Assembly (NCBI GenBank): GCA_919901705.1
Contig: CAKKPR010000264.1
Span: 1 to 7,650 of the forward strand
Length of the DNA stretch: 7,650 bases
Direction of reading: 5' to 3'
From: Thermodesulfovibrionales bacterium
GTDB lineage: Bacteria > Nitrospirota > Thermodesulfovibrionia > Thermodesulfovibrionales > UBA1546
Both the position numbers and the translations under genes were made by a program. The notes below the pieces were generated by a model. That model was not told the origin of the DNA and did no database searches. It saw nothing but the letters and a program-made list of their open reading frames with translations. Each line of letters starts with the position of its first letter. Positions within the stretch are counted from its first letter, which is position 1. This document shows positions 1 to 6,149 of this stretch, in pieces.

Positions 1-21
1 CGGTCTTCGACAAGTGGCTCC

Positions 22-67
22 TCCGCCCCAGCGGATTCGCCTGAGGCGAAGAGGAATTTTGCCTCTT
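22..67. repeat. Three adjacent small inverted repeats
   Basis: Three perfect short inverted repeats sit end to end. TCCGC/GCGGA is at 22-26/31-35 with a 4-nt loop. TTCGCCT/AGGCGAA is at 36-42/44-50 with a single-base centre. AAGAGG/CCTCTT is at 49-54/62-67 with a 7-nt loop. The stretch is much richer in G+C than the DNA that follows. No T-run follows the last stem on the plus strand, so it does not look like an ordinary terminator. It resembles REP-like or miniature palindromic intergenic repeats; whether other copies exist cannot be seen here. Confidence 0.55.
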
Positions 68-81
68 TATGACTCTTGAAT

Positions 82-110
82 TCCCCCTTAGCAAAGGGGG
101 ATGAAGGGGG
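82..110. repeat. C-run/G-run palindrome, probable dispersed repeat
   Basis: TCCCCCTT (82-89) and AAGGGGGA (94-101) form a perfect 8-bp stem with a 4-nt loop. AAGGGGG is repeated directly at 104-110, so the left arm can pair with either of two right arms. From general knowledge, this arm-loop-arm-arm pattern is common in intergenic repeats of Nitrospirota and other anaerobes, but no second copy is present in the window. There is no following T-run, so a terminator role is not supported. Confidence 0.55.
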
Positions 111-161
111 TTGTTGAATATCGGCAAAATAAAACAGCTCAAAGACAATCCATCCTCTATC

Positions 162-190
162 TTTACTTCACACTTTATCTCCTATACAAT
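162..190 (+). promoter_or_regulatory. Candidate sigma-70 promoter for the dehydrogenase
   Basis: TTTACT (162-167; 4/6 to the -35 consensus) and TACAAT (185-190; 5/6 to the -10 consensus) are separated by exactly 17 nt. Transcription would start near 197, giving a leader of about 25 nt before the ATG at 223. A second -10-like box, TATACT, lies at 196-201 but has no good -35 partner. This is a consensus match only. Confidence 0.4.
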
Positions 191-210
191 ATTTTTATAC
201 TATTTAAAAC

Positions 211-215
211 AGGAG
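211..215 (+). promoter_or_regulatory. Ribosome binding site of the dehydrogenase
   Basis: AGGAG lies 7 nt before the ATG at 223. It fixes that start in preference to the in-frame Met at residue 5. Confidence 0.8.
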
Positions 216-222
216 CAATTGA

Positions 223-1311
223 ATGACTATCGAAATGAAGGAAATTGTTTTCGATGAGCTTGGACCTCAAAAGATCATACACCTTTATTCACCAAAGACA
301 GGGCTTAAGGCAATCGTCGTGGTTGACAATATCGCGCTTGGTCCTTCAATAGGTGGCGTGAGGGTGTCACCTTCTGTTACAACAGTTGAGGTGGCACGTC
401 TTGCAAGGACAATGACCCTGAAAAATTCCATTGCCGGCCTTCCTCACGGCGGTGGAAAAGCCGGAATAATTGCAGACCATACCGACCCAAAAAAAGAACT
501 ATATTTCAGAGACTTTGCCATACAAATTAAAGCGTTACTTGAATATATTCCGGGGCCTGATATGGGCAGTGACGAGCAGGCAATGGGATGGATTTTTGAA
601 GAGATAAAAAGGGCTGTCGGCTTACCTGAAAAAATGGGCGGACTGCCTCTCGACAAGCTCGGCGCAACAGGTTTTGGGGTTGCTGAATGCGCAGAAATTT
701 CATGCCCTTTTTCCAGTATCAAGCTTAACGGCGCAAGGATTGCTATTCAGGGTTTCGGAAGCGTAGGCAAAGCAGCAGCAAGGTTTCTTGCAAAAAAAGG
801 GGCAATAATAGTTGCTGCAAGCGATACAAAAGGAACAATCCATAACCCTAATGGATTAGACGTTAAAGCGCTCATAGAGACAAAGAACTTAACAGGCAGC
901 GTTATAAATCATAAAAAAGGGAACGTCAGAAAGCCCGAAGATATATTCTCTATTGATTGCGAGATACTCATCCCTGCTGCAACACCTGATGTAATCCACA
1001 AAGACAATGTCCGGGGAATAAAGGCAAAGCTTATCCTTCAGGGCGCAAACATACCTGCAACAAAAGAAGCAGAAGAAATCCTTCACAAAAGAGGCATAAT
1101 TGCGGTGCCTGATTTCATAGTTAATGCAGGCGGAGTTATTATGGCTGCAATGGAGTATGCAAAAAAGACCGAGAAAGAAGCTTTTGAAGCGATATCTCAG
1201 AGAATTAAAACCAACACAAAACTGATTCTCGAAAAATCCAAAAAAGAAAATCTTCTTCCAAGACAGGTTGCAGAGCAGATAGCAAAAGAGAGGGTGCTGA
1301 AGGCGATGTGA
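223..1311 (+). CDS. Glu/Leu/Phe/Val dehydrogenase family enzyme, possibly not glutamate-specific
   Basis: This enzyme catalyses NAD(P)-linked oxidative deamination of an amino acid to a 2-oxoacid, or the reverse, in the cytoplasm. It has 362 residues. The N-terminal substrate domain carries K67, K79 in a GGGK motif, and D113 in GPDMG, matching the substrate-binding and catalytic Lys/Lys/Asp of the family. The Rossmann domain starts near 170, with GFGSVG at 177-182 and D201 after the second strand, which suggests NAD rather than NADP. The conserved NAGGV motif is at 301-305. The length is closer to leucine dehydrogenase (about 365) than to glutamate dehydrogenase (about 420-450). The lysine that holds glutamate's gamma-carboxylate in GPxKGG is I43 here, and the serine after NAGGV is A308, so glutamate is doubtful. 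The cofactor domain nevertheless reads like glutamate dehydrogenase. It is the only forward gene in the window, and its stop abuts that of the next gene. The family is certain; the substrate is not. Confidence 0.93.
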   Translation: MTIEMKEIVFDELGPQKIIHLYSPKTGLKAIVVVDNIALGPSIGGVRVSPSVTTVEVARLARTMTLKNSIAGLPHGGGKAGIIADHTDPKKELYFRDFAIQIKALLEYIPGPDMGSDEQAMGWIFEEIKRAVGLPEKMGGLPLDKLGATGFGVAECAEISCPFSSIKLNGARIAIQGFGSVGKAAARFLAKKGAIIVAASDTKGTIHNPNGLDVKALIETKNLTGSVINHKKGNVRKPEDIFSIDCEILIPAATPDVIHKDNVRGIKAKLILQGANIPATKEAEEILHKRGIIAVPDFIVNAGGVIMAAMEYAKKTEKEAFEAISQRIKTNTKLILEKSKKENLLPRQVAEQIAKERVLKAM

Positions 1312-2919
1312 TTACTTCTTCCAGTACGGATTAGTTATATCTTCAAAGGCTGTCAGGGCGGCTGAGGCTCCCTGAGAAACTGCTGTAACAATCTGCTTGA
1401 TGCCCCCTGTGATGTCGCCTGCTGCGTAAACCAGAGGCATCGAGGTTCTCATCCTGTCATCAACCTTGATATAACCTTCTTCATCAAGCACAAGGCCAAG
1501 TTTTTTTGCTATATCGTTGTAAGGTTCATAACCTATGGCTATAAAAACAGCCTCGGCCTTAATGTCCTTTGTTTGGCCTGTTTTAACATCTTCGATTTTT
1601 ATCTTTTCAACAACAATGTCTCCGCTGATCTCTTTTATGGCGCTGTTCCACAAGACAGGGATATTCCTCTGGAACACAGCCTGCTGAAGTCTTTCTTCCG
1701 CCCTGAATGCATCCTTTCTGTGAACAATTGAGACATGGGCTCCAAGACTATCAAGATATAATGCATCTGTTAAAGCGCTATTGCCGCCTCCGACAACTAT
1801 CACGTTTTTGCCGTCTTTAAAAAGATAACCATCGCATGTCGCGCAATAACTGATTCCCCTGCCCGCAAGTTTTTCTTCTCCAGATGCGTTAAGCTTCTTG
1901 CTGCCGGCGCCTGTTGCAATGATTATCGCTTTGGCATTATACATTCCACTTGAAGTTACTATCTCAAACCCTTTGTCTTTCTTTTTAATATTATCTACCC
2001 CGTCTCCCTGAAGAACAAGCGCATATTCCATCGCCTGTTTTGCCATCAAATCAACAAGGGTCTTTCCTGCAATGCTTACAAAGCCGGGATAGTTTTCAAC
2101 TACCGGAGTTATCGCCACCTGCCCTCCGATATTCGCCTTTTCAAATACAATGCTTTTAAGGCCGCTCCTTTCAGCATACATGGCAGCTGTCAGGCCTGCG
2201 GGTCCTCCTCCGAGTATTACAACATCGTATTCTCTCAGGTCCTCTCTTCCGGCAGGCATTACATACTCCACTGGTTTCCCTTCTATTACTGATTCTACAA
2301 AAACCTCTTCAGGCTTAAGGCCCGAGGCTATCAATGTCTCGCCAACAAATGTCTTTGGCACAGACATGGCAGCATATTTTTGGGCAAGGTCTTTGTTTTC
2401 ATATATCTCTATGACCTCTACTGATATCAGGTCTTTCTTTTCCAGTGCAACTGAAACAGCGTCCAGCACCTGCTGGGGGCAGTAAGGACATGTCGGGCTT
2501 ACGAATACTTTTATCTCCCTTTTTTCTTTAAGCCGTTGCAGCCTTTTTTTAGAATCATCAGTGAGAATGGTCTGGCCGGTAGACACCATTATTATTGCCA
2601 TGACTATGGAACGTCCTTCCTCTCCGGCAGGCGCTCCTGTATAGCGGATGCTATATTTGTCAGGGGCTACGAGAACAGTCGGAGACCTCAGAATATTTCT
2701 TTTTAGGGATTGTTCATCGCCGATTTTATAATAGGTTGGCTTGATTTTATCAGTAAGTTCCGACATTGTCTTTATCAAATCCACTGTAAAATCATTGAAC
2801 ATATCATTTACGCCTTCTTTGGTATAAACCTCAATGGCAACATTGTCCCTGAGCTGTCTGAACGCATCCTGCAATGCTTTTTTAACATCTTCTGTGATTA
2901 TTTCACTTTTATTTTCCAT
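1312..2919 (-). CDS. AhpF-like disulfide reductase: double thioredoxin-fold/glutaredoxin domain fused to thioredoxin reductase
   Basis: This flavoprotein should pass electrons from NAD(P)H via FAD and two disulfides to a peroxiredoxin or thioredoxin-like partner. It has 535 residues. Residues about 15-125 form a first thioredoxin fold without a CxxC but with GAPAGEE (95-101), as in AhpF. Residues about 135-220 form a second fold with CPYC (144-147) and cis-Pro P188. Thioredoxin reductase follows: GGGPAG (237-242) for FAD, CATCDG (359-364) as redox centre, GGGNSA (377-382) for the nucleotide, and GDITGGIKQI (501-510) closing the FAD site. HRKDAFR (400-406) resembles the HRRxxxR that binds the NADPH 2'-phosphate, unlike AhpF, which uses NADH. 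The architecture and length match AhpF (about 520), but no ahpC is visible. The gene follows the membrane protein by 95 nt. There is no Shine-Dalgarno before its ATG, while a TAGAAT box lies at 2927-2932. Class certain; partner unknown. Confidence 0.92.
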   Translation of the reverse strand: MENKSEIITEDVKKALQDAFRQLRDNVAIEVYTKEGVNDMFNDFTVDLIKTMSELTDKIKPTYYKIGDEQSLKRNILRSPTVLVAPDKYSIRYTGAPAGEEGRSIVMAIIMVSTGQTILTDDSKKRLQRLKEKREIKVFVSPTCPYCPQQVLDAVSVALEKKDLISVEVIEIYENKDLAQKYAAMSVPKTFVGETLIASGLKPEEVFVESVIEGKPVEYVMPAGREDLREYDVVILGGGPAGLTAAMYAERSGLKSIVFEKANIGGQVAITPVVENYPGFVSIAGKTLVDLMAKQAMEYALVLQGDGVDNIKKKDKGFEIVTSSGMYNAKAIIIATGAGSKKLNASGEEKLAGRGISYCATCDGYLFKDGKNVIVVGGGNSALTDALYLDSLGAHVSIVHRKDAFRAEERLQQAVFQRNIPVLWNSAIKEISGDIVVEKIKIEDVKTGQTKDIKAEAVFIAIGYEPYNDIAKKLGLVLDEEGYIKVDDRMRTSMPLVYAAGDITGGIKQIVTAVSQGASAALTAFEDITNPYWKK

Positions 2920-3014
2920 AAAAAATATTCTATCAAAAAAATTGCAATACTAACAGTGATGTTTAATAAAGATGGAGTAAAGTATTCGAGAGGTTTTTTA
3001 ACAGACCGGATATT

Positions 3015-3443
3015 TTAAAAAAAGATTCCTATTCCTAAAAATATCTGAATCAGGTATAGGCAGACAACTAAAATGCCACGTCTGAAATGAGGGGTTCTCC
3101 ACGCTGAGTCAGGGCCTTTTATTTTTCTTGAAATCAAAAAAGCAGTAGTTATTGAAAAAACTATAGCCAGCCCTGTAATAAAATGCGGAGGATACTTTAA
3201 TAATCTTCCATAATCAAGATAAATCAGAATTGCTCCGGCCAAAAAACCTGAGGCTCCCATTATTGCGAAGATTGGCCCTGATTTCCTGTGCCTCTTCATT
3301 GTTGCGAATTGCGGATTGCCTGACTTTCTCCCTCTTCTTATTTTTAATCCAAGCCAGCCCTGATAAATAAATAAAAACATCATCATGGCATTGTAGGAGC
3401 CGTGGACAAGCCTGAGGTTGGCTATGAGTTCCTTGTCAATCAT
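3015..3443 (-). CDS. Four-helix membrane protein, DUF4079/cytochrome b561-like, putative heme b carrier
   Basis: The protein has 142 residues and four predicted membrane helices at about 17-35, 57-77, 86-105 and 122-142. The loops at 36-56 and 106-123 are strongly basic and so probably cytoplasmic, which puts both termini outside. Four histidines, H14, H52, H87 and H119, each sit at the start of a helix. By this topology H14 and H87 lie near the outer face and H52 and H119 near the inner face, as expected for two bis-histidine hemes. The overall look is that of the DUF4079/b561-type family, assigned by impression rather than search. The gene starts 2 nt after the korB stop, with AAGGAG at 3455-3460 inside the korB end, so it is co-transcribed with the ferredoxin oxidoreductase. 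A role in membrane electron transfer is inferred. It could instead be a heme-free membrane protein. Confidence 0.75.
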   Translation of the reverse strand: MIDKELIANLRLVHGSYNAMMMFLFIYQGWLGLKIRRGRKSGNPQFATMKRHRKSGPIFAIMGASGFLAGAILIYLDYGRLLKYPPHFITGLAIVFSITTAFLISRKIKGPDSAWRTPHFRRGILVVCLYLIQIFLGIGIFF

Positions 3444-3445
3444 GT

Positions 3446-4297
3446 TTAATAAAACTCCTTAAGGGTTGTTTCGAGTTTTGATAAATCAGGCAGCTGCTTA
3501 ACAAGCGGCTTATCCATAATTATCGGTATCCTTTCCTCAAGCATCTGACGGCTGTTTCTGTAGATAATGCCTACGGGAATTCTGTCTCCCCATTCAAGTG
3601 CCCTCTTGAACGCTTCCGTCCTGTTTTCAGGATTGTACTCAGGCTCTATATGATATACCCTTTGCCTGTACCATTCATATGTATTGATTTTGTTGAATGT
3701 AACGCAGGGCTGTAAGATATCAACCAATGAAAATCCTTTATGATTGATTGCCTCTTTCATTAAGCCTTTTAAATGTTCCATATCACCGGCAAACCCCCTT
3801 GCAACAAAACTACAGTCAAGGGCAACTGCCAGCGCCATTGGATTCAGTTGTTCAGAAAAAACTCCGAACGGCTGGTTCTTTGTCTTCATGCCTTCCATGC
3901 TCGTTGGAGACGCCTGCCCCTTTGTAAGGCCGTATATCTGATTGTCATGCACAAACAGCTTTACATTTATATTTCTTCTTATCGCGTGATTCAGGTGGTT
4001 TCCGCCTTCTCCGTAACAGTCGCCATCTCCTGCAACAGCTATGACAAGCATATCATGATTCGCAAGCCTTATACCTGTTGCAACCGGCAATGTCCTTCCA
4101 TGAAGGCCATTAAAGGTATTGCACTTTATATAATGCGGAAACTTCCCTGCCTGCCCGATTCCGGATACTACTGTAAGCTGATGAGGCTCTATCCCGAGTT
4201 CGACAACAGTATCCTTGAACGTCTTAAGGATACCGAAGTTACCGCATCCCGGACACCACGTTGGAGTCTGTCCTTTATAGTCGTCTAATGTTGGCAT
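3446..4297 (-). CDS. korB: 2-oxoacid:ferredoxin oxidoreductase, beta (TPP-binding) subunit
   Basis: This is the catalytic TPP/4Fe-4S subunit of the enzyme that interconverts 2-oxoacid + CoA with acyl-CoA + CO2 and reduced ferredoxin. The 283-residue length is normal for the family. WCPGCGNFG (14-22) gives the first cluster ligands C15 and C18. GDGDCYGEGGNHLNHAIRRN (90-109) is the TPP/Mg site, and DNQIYGLTKGQASPT (118-132) follows it. LQPCVTFN (195-202) supplies C198. The third ligand expected in GIGCS is Q49 in GIGQAGK, while C59 lies ten residues on. Its first 23 nt overlap the end of korA, and GAGGAG at 4302-4307 precedes the ATG. The gene symbol follows homologous 2-oxoglutarate enzymes. 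Pyruvate or a branched-chain 2-oxoacid cannot be excluded from sequence alone. Confidence 0.93.
   Translation of the reverse strand: MPTLDDYKGQTPTWCPGCGNFGILKTFKDTVVELGIEPHQLTVVSGIGQAGKFPHYIKCNTFNGLHGRTLPVATGIRLANHDMLVIAVAGDGDCYGEGGNHLNHAIRRNINVKLFVHDNQIYGLTKGQASPTSMEGMKTKNQPFGVFSEQLNPMALAVALDCSFVARGFAGDMEHLKGLMKEAINHKGFSLVDILQPCVTFNKINTYEWYRQRVYHIEPEYNPENRTEAFKRALEWGDRIPVGIIYRNSRQMLEERIPIIMDKPLVKQLPDLSKLETTLKEFY
3455..3460 (-). promoter_or_regulatory. Ribosome binding site of the membrane protein
   Basis: On the minus strand AAGGAG lies inside the last codons of korB, 11 nt before the ATG at 3443. The spacing is a little long, but it supports that start and co-translation with korB. Confidence 0.55.
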
Positions 4298-5999
4298 CTA
4301 TCTCCTCTAATAGTTCTTCAAGTAAAAACGGCCTCCCATCAAATCTGTTAATGCTTGCCTTGAATTCAAAGCCTGTCTCAGCTCTCATAAGCCTTGCAAA
4401 CTGTCCTGTTGCATTGTTCTCTATGCAGATAGTCAGTTTCGCATTATTTAATATTTTCATATAATCGAATTTGTCCATTGACGGGAACGGATAAATTTCA
4501 CTGAAATGAAGCATAGCAATCTTCACGTTCTTGGAAAGCGTGTCTACACACTCTCTCATAACACCATAATTTGAACCCCACCCCACAACCACTATATCTG
4601 GTTTGCTGTCTCCATAGAGAACAGGCGGTTCTATCTCCTGTCTTATCAATGGCAATTTTTTAAACAGCCTCTTATTCACCATCTTTATCCTTGTCTCTGC
4701 ATCTTCAACTATATGTCCCTCTTCATCATGCTCATCGCTGTCTGTCACAACAAGGTTTTTCGACTCGCCGGGAATCGCAAGAGGTGACACGCCGCTCTCC
4801 GTAAGCGCGTGCCTTTTATATTCAGAGAGTTTCTCCATTGCCTCTCCCCTGAGCCTGTATTCTGTATTTCTCAGCTTAGAAACATCAAAGCCTTCAAATG
4901 TCCACTCAGAGTCTGAAAGATATGTATCAAACATAATAATAACGGGTATCTGATATTTTTCAGCAAGGTCAAATGCCTTGTTCGTAAGATAAAAAGCCTG
5001 CTCAGGCGTGCCCGGCGCAAATATAACACGGGGAAATTCTCCGTGAGAGGTATAAAGCGCAAAATTAAGGTCAGCCTGCTCTGTCCTTGTCGGAAATCCG
5101 GTTGCAGGCGCAGGCCTCTGGCCCAGTGCAATCACTATCGGAGTCTCTGTCATGCCTGCAAGAGAAAGCCCTTCCACCATTAATGCAAAACCACCGCCTG
5201 CAGTTCCCGTCATCGCGCGCACACCTGCAAAAGAGGCCCCCAGCGCCATGTTAATTGCGGCAATCTCGTCTTCCGCCTGCTCAACAATAATCCCATATTC
5301 CTTTCCCTTGCCTGCAATATAGTTCATGATTCCTGTTGACGGCGTCATTGGGTAGGCTGAATAGAACTTGCATCCTGATGCAACAGCGCCCAGGCCAATG
5401 GAGTCAATTCCTGCTATCAGCATCCTGGGTTTTGCCAAAGGAGCAGCGGAAAATGAGCACGTGATGCACTGCTTAACGGCAAAATCATGTCCTGCCACAG
5501 CAGCATCCCCATTTGCCTTTATGATGTCTTCGCCTTTTTTCCCGAATATATCTTTTATAATCCCAAGCAGTATGCCGAGTTCCATCCCAAGCATCCCGAG
5601 CACAGCGCCTGTTGCAACCGTATTTGCCATTATCTTGTTTCCGCCATGCTCCACTGCCAGGTTTACAAAAGGTATATCGAGAAATTGAGGCTTGTCATAT
5701 TTCTGCTTTAATGAGGCGGAATCATATATTATCTGACCGCTCTCGGAGAGCTCTTTTTCATGAAGTGGAATACTCTCCTTATCGAGGGCAACAAGTATAT
5801 CAATTTTTTTTCTGGATGACATCACAGGCTTATCAGAAAACCTTATCTGAAAGAAATTATGCCCTCCCCTTATACGGGATTCATAATCCTGATGTGTGAA
5901 GACATGATAGCCTGTCCTTGAAAATACCCTTGCCAGCGTATCTCCAATGGTCTGGATACCCTGCCCTGCCTCACCGCCAATCTTTATCGTATAGTCCAT
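4275..5999 (-). CDS. korA: 2-oxoacid:ferredoxin oxidoreductase, fused gamma-alpha subunit
   Basis: This is the partner of KorB. It has 574 residues. The N-terminal gamma domain (about 1-180) opens with GGEAGQGIQTIG (8-19) and has RGGHNFFQIR (44-53). The alpha domain (about 195-574) carries YPMTPST (216-222), the YPITP-type motif that contacts substrate and TPP, then EQAEDEIAAINMALGASFAG (240-259), and GQRPAPATG (293-301) where many relatives have RGGPSTG-like sequence. This is the two-subunit fused form known from archaea and many anaerobic bacteria. No ferredoxin-like delta subunit is encoded nearby. In cells using the reductive TCA or Wood-Ljungdahl pathways such enzymes typically make 2-oxoglutarate or pyruvate, so the substrate here is open. 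The start is fixed by the GGxAGQG motif right at the N-terminus, although no Shine-Dalgarno is visible before the ATG. It is the first gene of the redox group, 150 nt after the Cys-rich gene. Confidence 0.94.
   Translation of the reverse strand: MDYTIKIGGEAGQGIQTIGDTLARVFSRTGYHVFTHQDYESRIRGGHNFFQIRFSDKPVMSSRKKIDILVALDKESIPLHEKELSESGQIIYDSASLKQKYDKPQFLDIPFVNLAVEHGGNKIMANTVATGAVLGMLGMELGILLGIIKDIFGKKGEDIIKANGDAAVAGHDFAVKQCITCSFSAAPLAKPRMLIAGIDSIGLGAVASGCKFYSAYPMTPSTGIMNYIAGKGKEYGIIVEQAEDEIAAINMALGASFAGVRAMTGTAGGGFALMVEGLSLAGMTETPIVIALGQRPAPATGFPTRTEQADLNFALYTSHGEFPRVIFAPGTPEQAFYLTNKAFDLAEKYQIPVIIMFDTYLSDSEWTFEGFDVSKLRNTEYRLRGEAMEKLSEYKRHALTESGVSPLAIPGESKNLVVTDSDEHDEEGHIVEDAETRIKMVNKRLFKKLPLIRQEIEPPVLYGDSKPDIVVVGWGSNYGVMRECVDTLSKNVKIAMLHFSEIYPFPSMDKFDYMKILNNAKLTICIENNATGQFARLMRAETGFEFKASINRFDGRPFLLEELLEEIDANIRRL
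4302..4307 (-). promoter_or_regulatory. Ribosome binding site of korB inside korA
   Basis: On the minus strand GAGGAG lies within the korA coding sequence, 4 nt before the korB ATG at 4297. It supports the start that overlaps korA by 23 nt and suggests translational coupling of the two subunits. Confidence 0.65.
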
Positions 6000-6018
6000 A
6001 ACGTTAGTTTTCTATACT

Positions 6019-6090
6019 GTCATTGCGAGCCGAAGGCGTGGCAATCTCTCTTTTTTAGATTGCTTCGTCGCTAAAGCTCCCCGCAATGAC
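6019..6090. repeat. Imperfect palindromic intergenic element
   Basis: The outer arms GTCATTGCG (6019-6027) and CGCAATGAC (6082-6090) are perfect inverted repeats, and so are the inner arms GCAATCT (6041-6047) and AGATTGC (6057-6063). The middle parts of each half are related but of different length, giving a long imperfect hairpin. I know this 'GTCATTGCGAG...GCAATCT' type as a common dispersed repeat in metagenome genomes of anaerobes. No obvious target duplication flanks it. It ends 19 nt before the korA ATG and would lie in the korA leader. Confidence 0.7.
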
Positions 6091-6110
6091 ATTTTCATTC
6101 CCTCTTGTGT

Positions 6111-6136
6111 CTCTATGAAACATTATAGAGTTTCAT
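6111..6136 (-). promoter_or_regulatory. Candidate korA promoter (-10) within two interleaved inverted repeats
   Basis: Reading the minus strand, a perfect TATAAT lies at 6122-6127. It is framed by ATGAAAC/GTTTCAT (arms 6115-6121 and 6130-6136, 8-nt spacer). A second inverted repeat, CTCTAT/ATAGAG (6111-6116 and 6125-6130, 8-nt spacer), overlaps the first. The sequence 17 nt upstream of the -10 box is AAATTT, a poor -35, so the promoter would be weak or activator-dependent. A start near 6115 would give korA a leader of about 115 nt. A repressor or activator dimer site over the -10 box is the simplest reading; it is an inference. Confidence 0.4.
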
Positions 6137-6149
6137 TTGTAATTAAATT

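Noticed and set aside
3..44. Possible C-terminal tail of a forward gene from left of the window (frame 3, ending in a TGA at 42-44)
   Set aside because: Only 13 codons, stop inside a palindrome, and third positions far more GC-rich than the neighbouring genes. The other forward frames are also open for a similar length, so coding cannot be supported.
82..110. Rho-independent terminator for a gene left of the window
   Set aside because: The stem is strong but is followed by ATGAAGGGGG rather than a T-run. The duplicated right arm fits a dispersed repeat better.
444..722. Reverse open frame inside the dehydrogenase gene
   Set aside because: It lies wholly within a clearly conserved forward gene; its product shows no recognisable motif and it has no independent signals. 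It is a shadow frame.
2920..3014. Terminator between the membrane protein and the reductase
   Set aside because: There are A/T runs but no stem followed by a T-run on the minus strand, so read-through is the simpler view.
2710..3018. Forward open frame spanning the reductase start and the 2920-3014 gap
   Set aside because: Mostly antisense to the reductase N-terminus, product without recognisable features, and no ribosome binding site that I can defend.
3773..4288. Long forward open frame (171 codons) opposite korB
   Set aside because: Antisense to well-conserved korB motifs. The length follows from the codon pattern of the real gene rather than from independent coding.
5368..5899. Several overlapping forward open frames opposite the korA gamma domain
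   Set aside because: All are antisense to conserved korA sequence and none has recognisable protein features.
6019..6090. CRISPR repeat unit or insertion sequence end
   Set aside because: Single copy in the window, with no regular spacing, transposase or visible target duplication.
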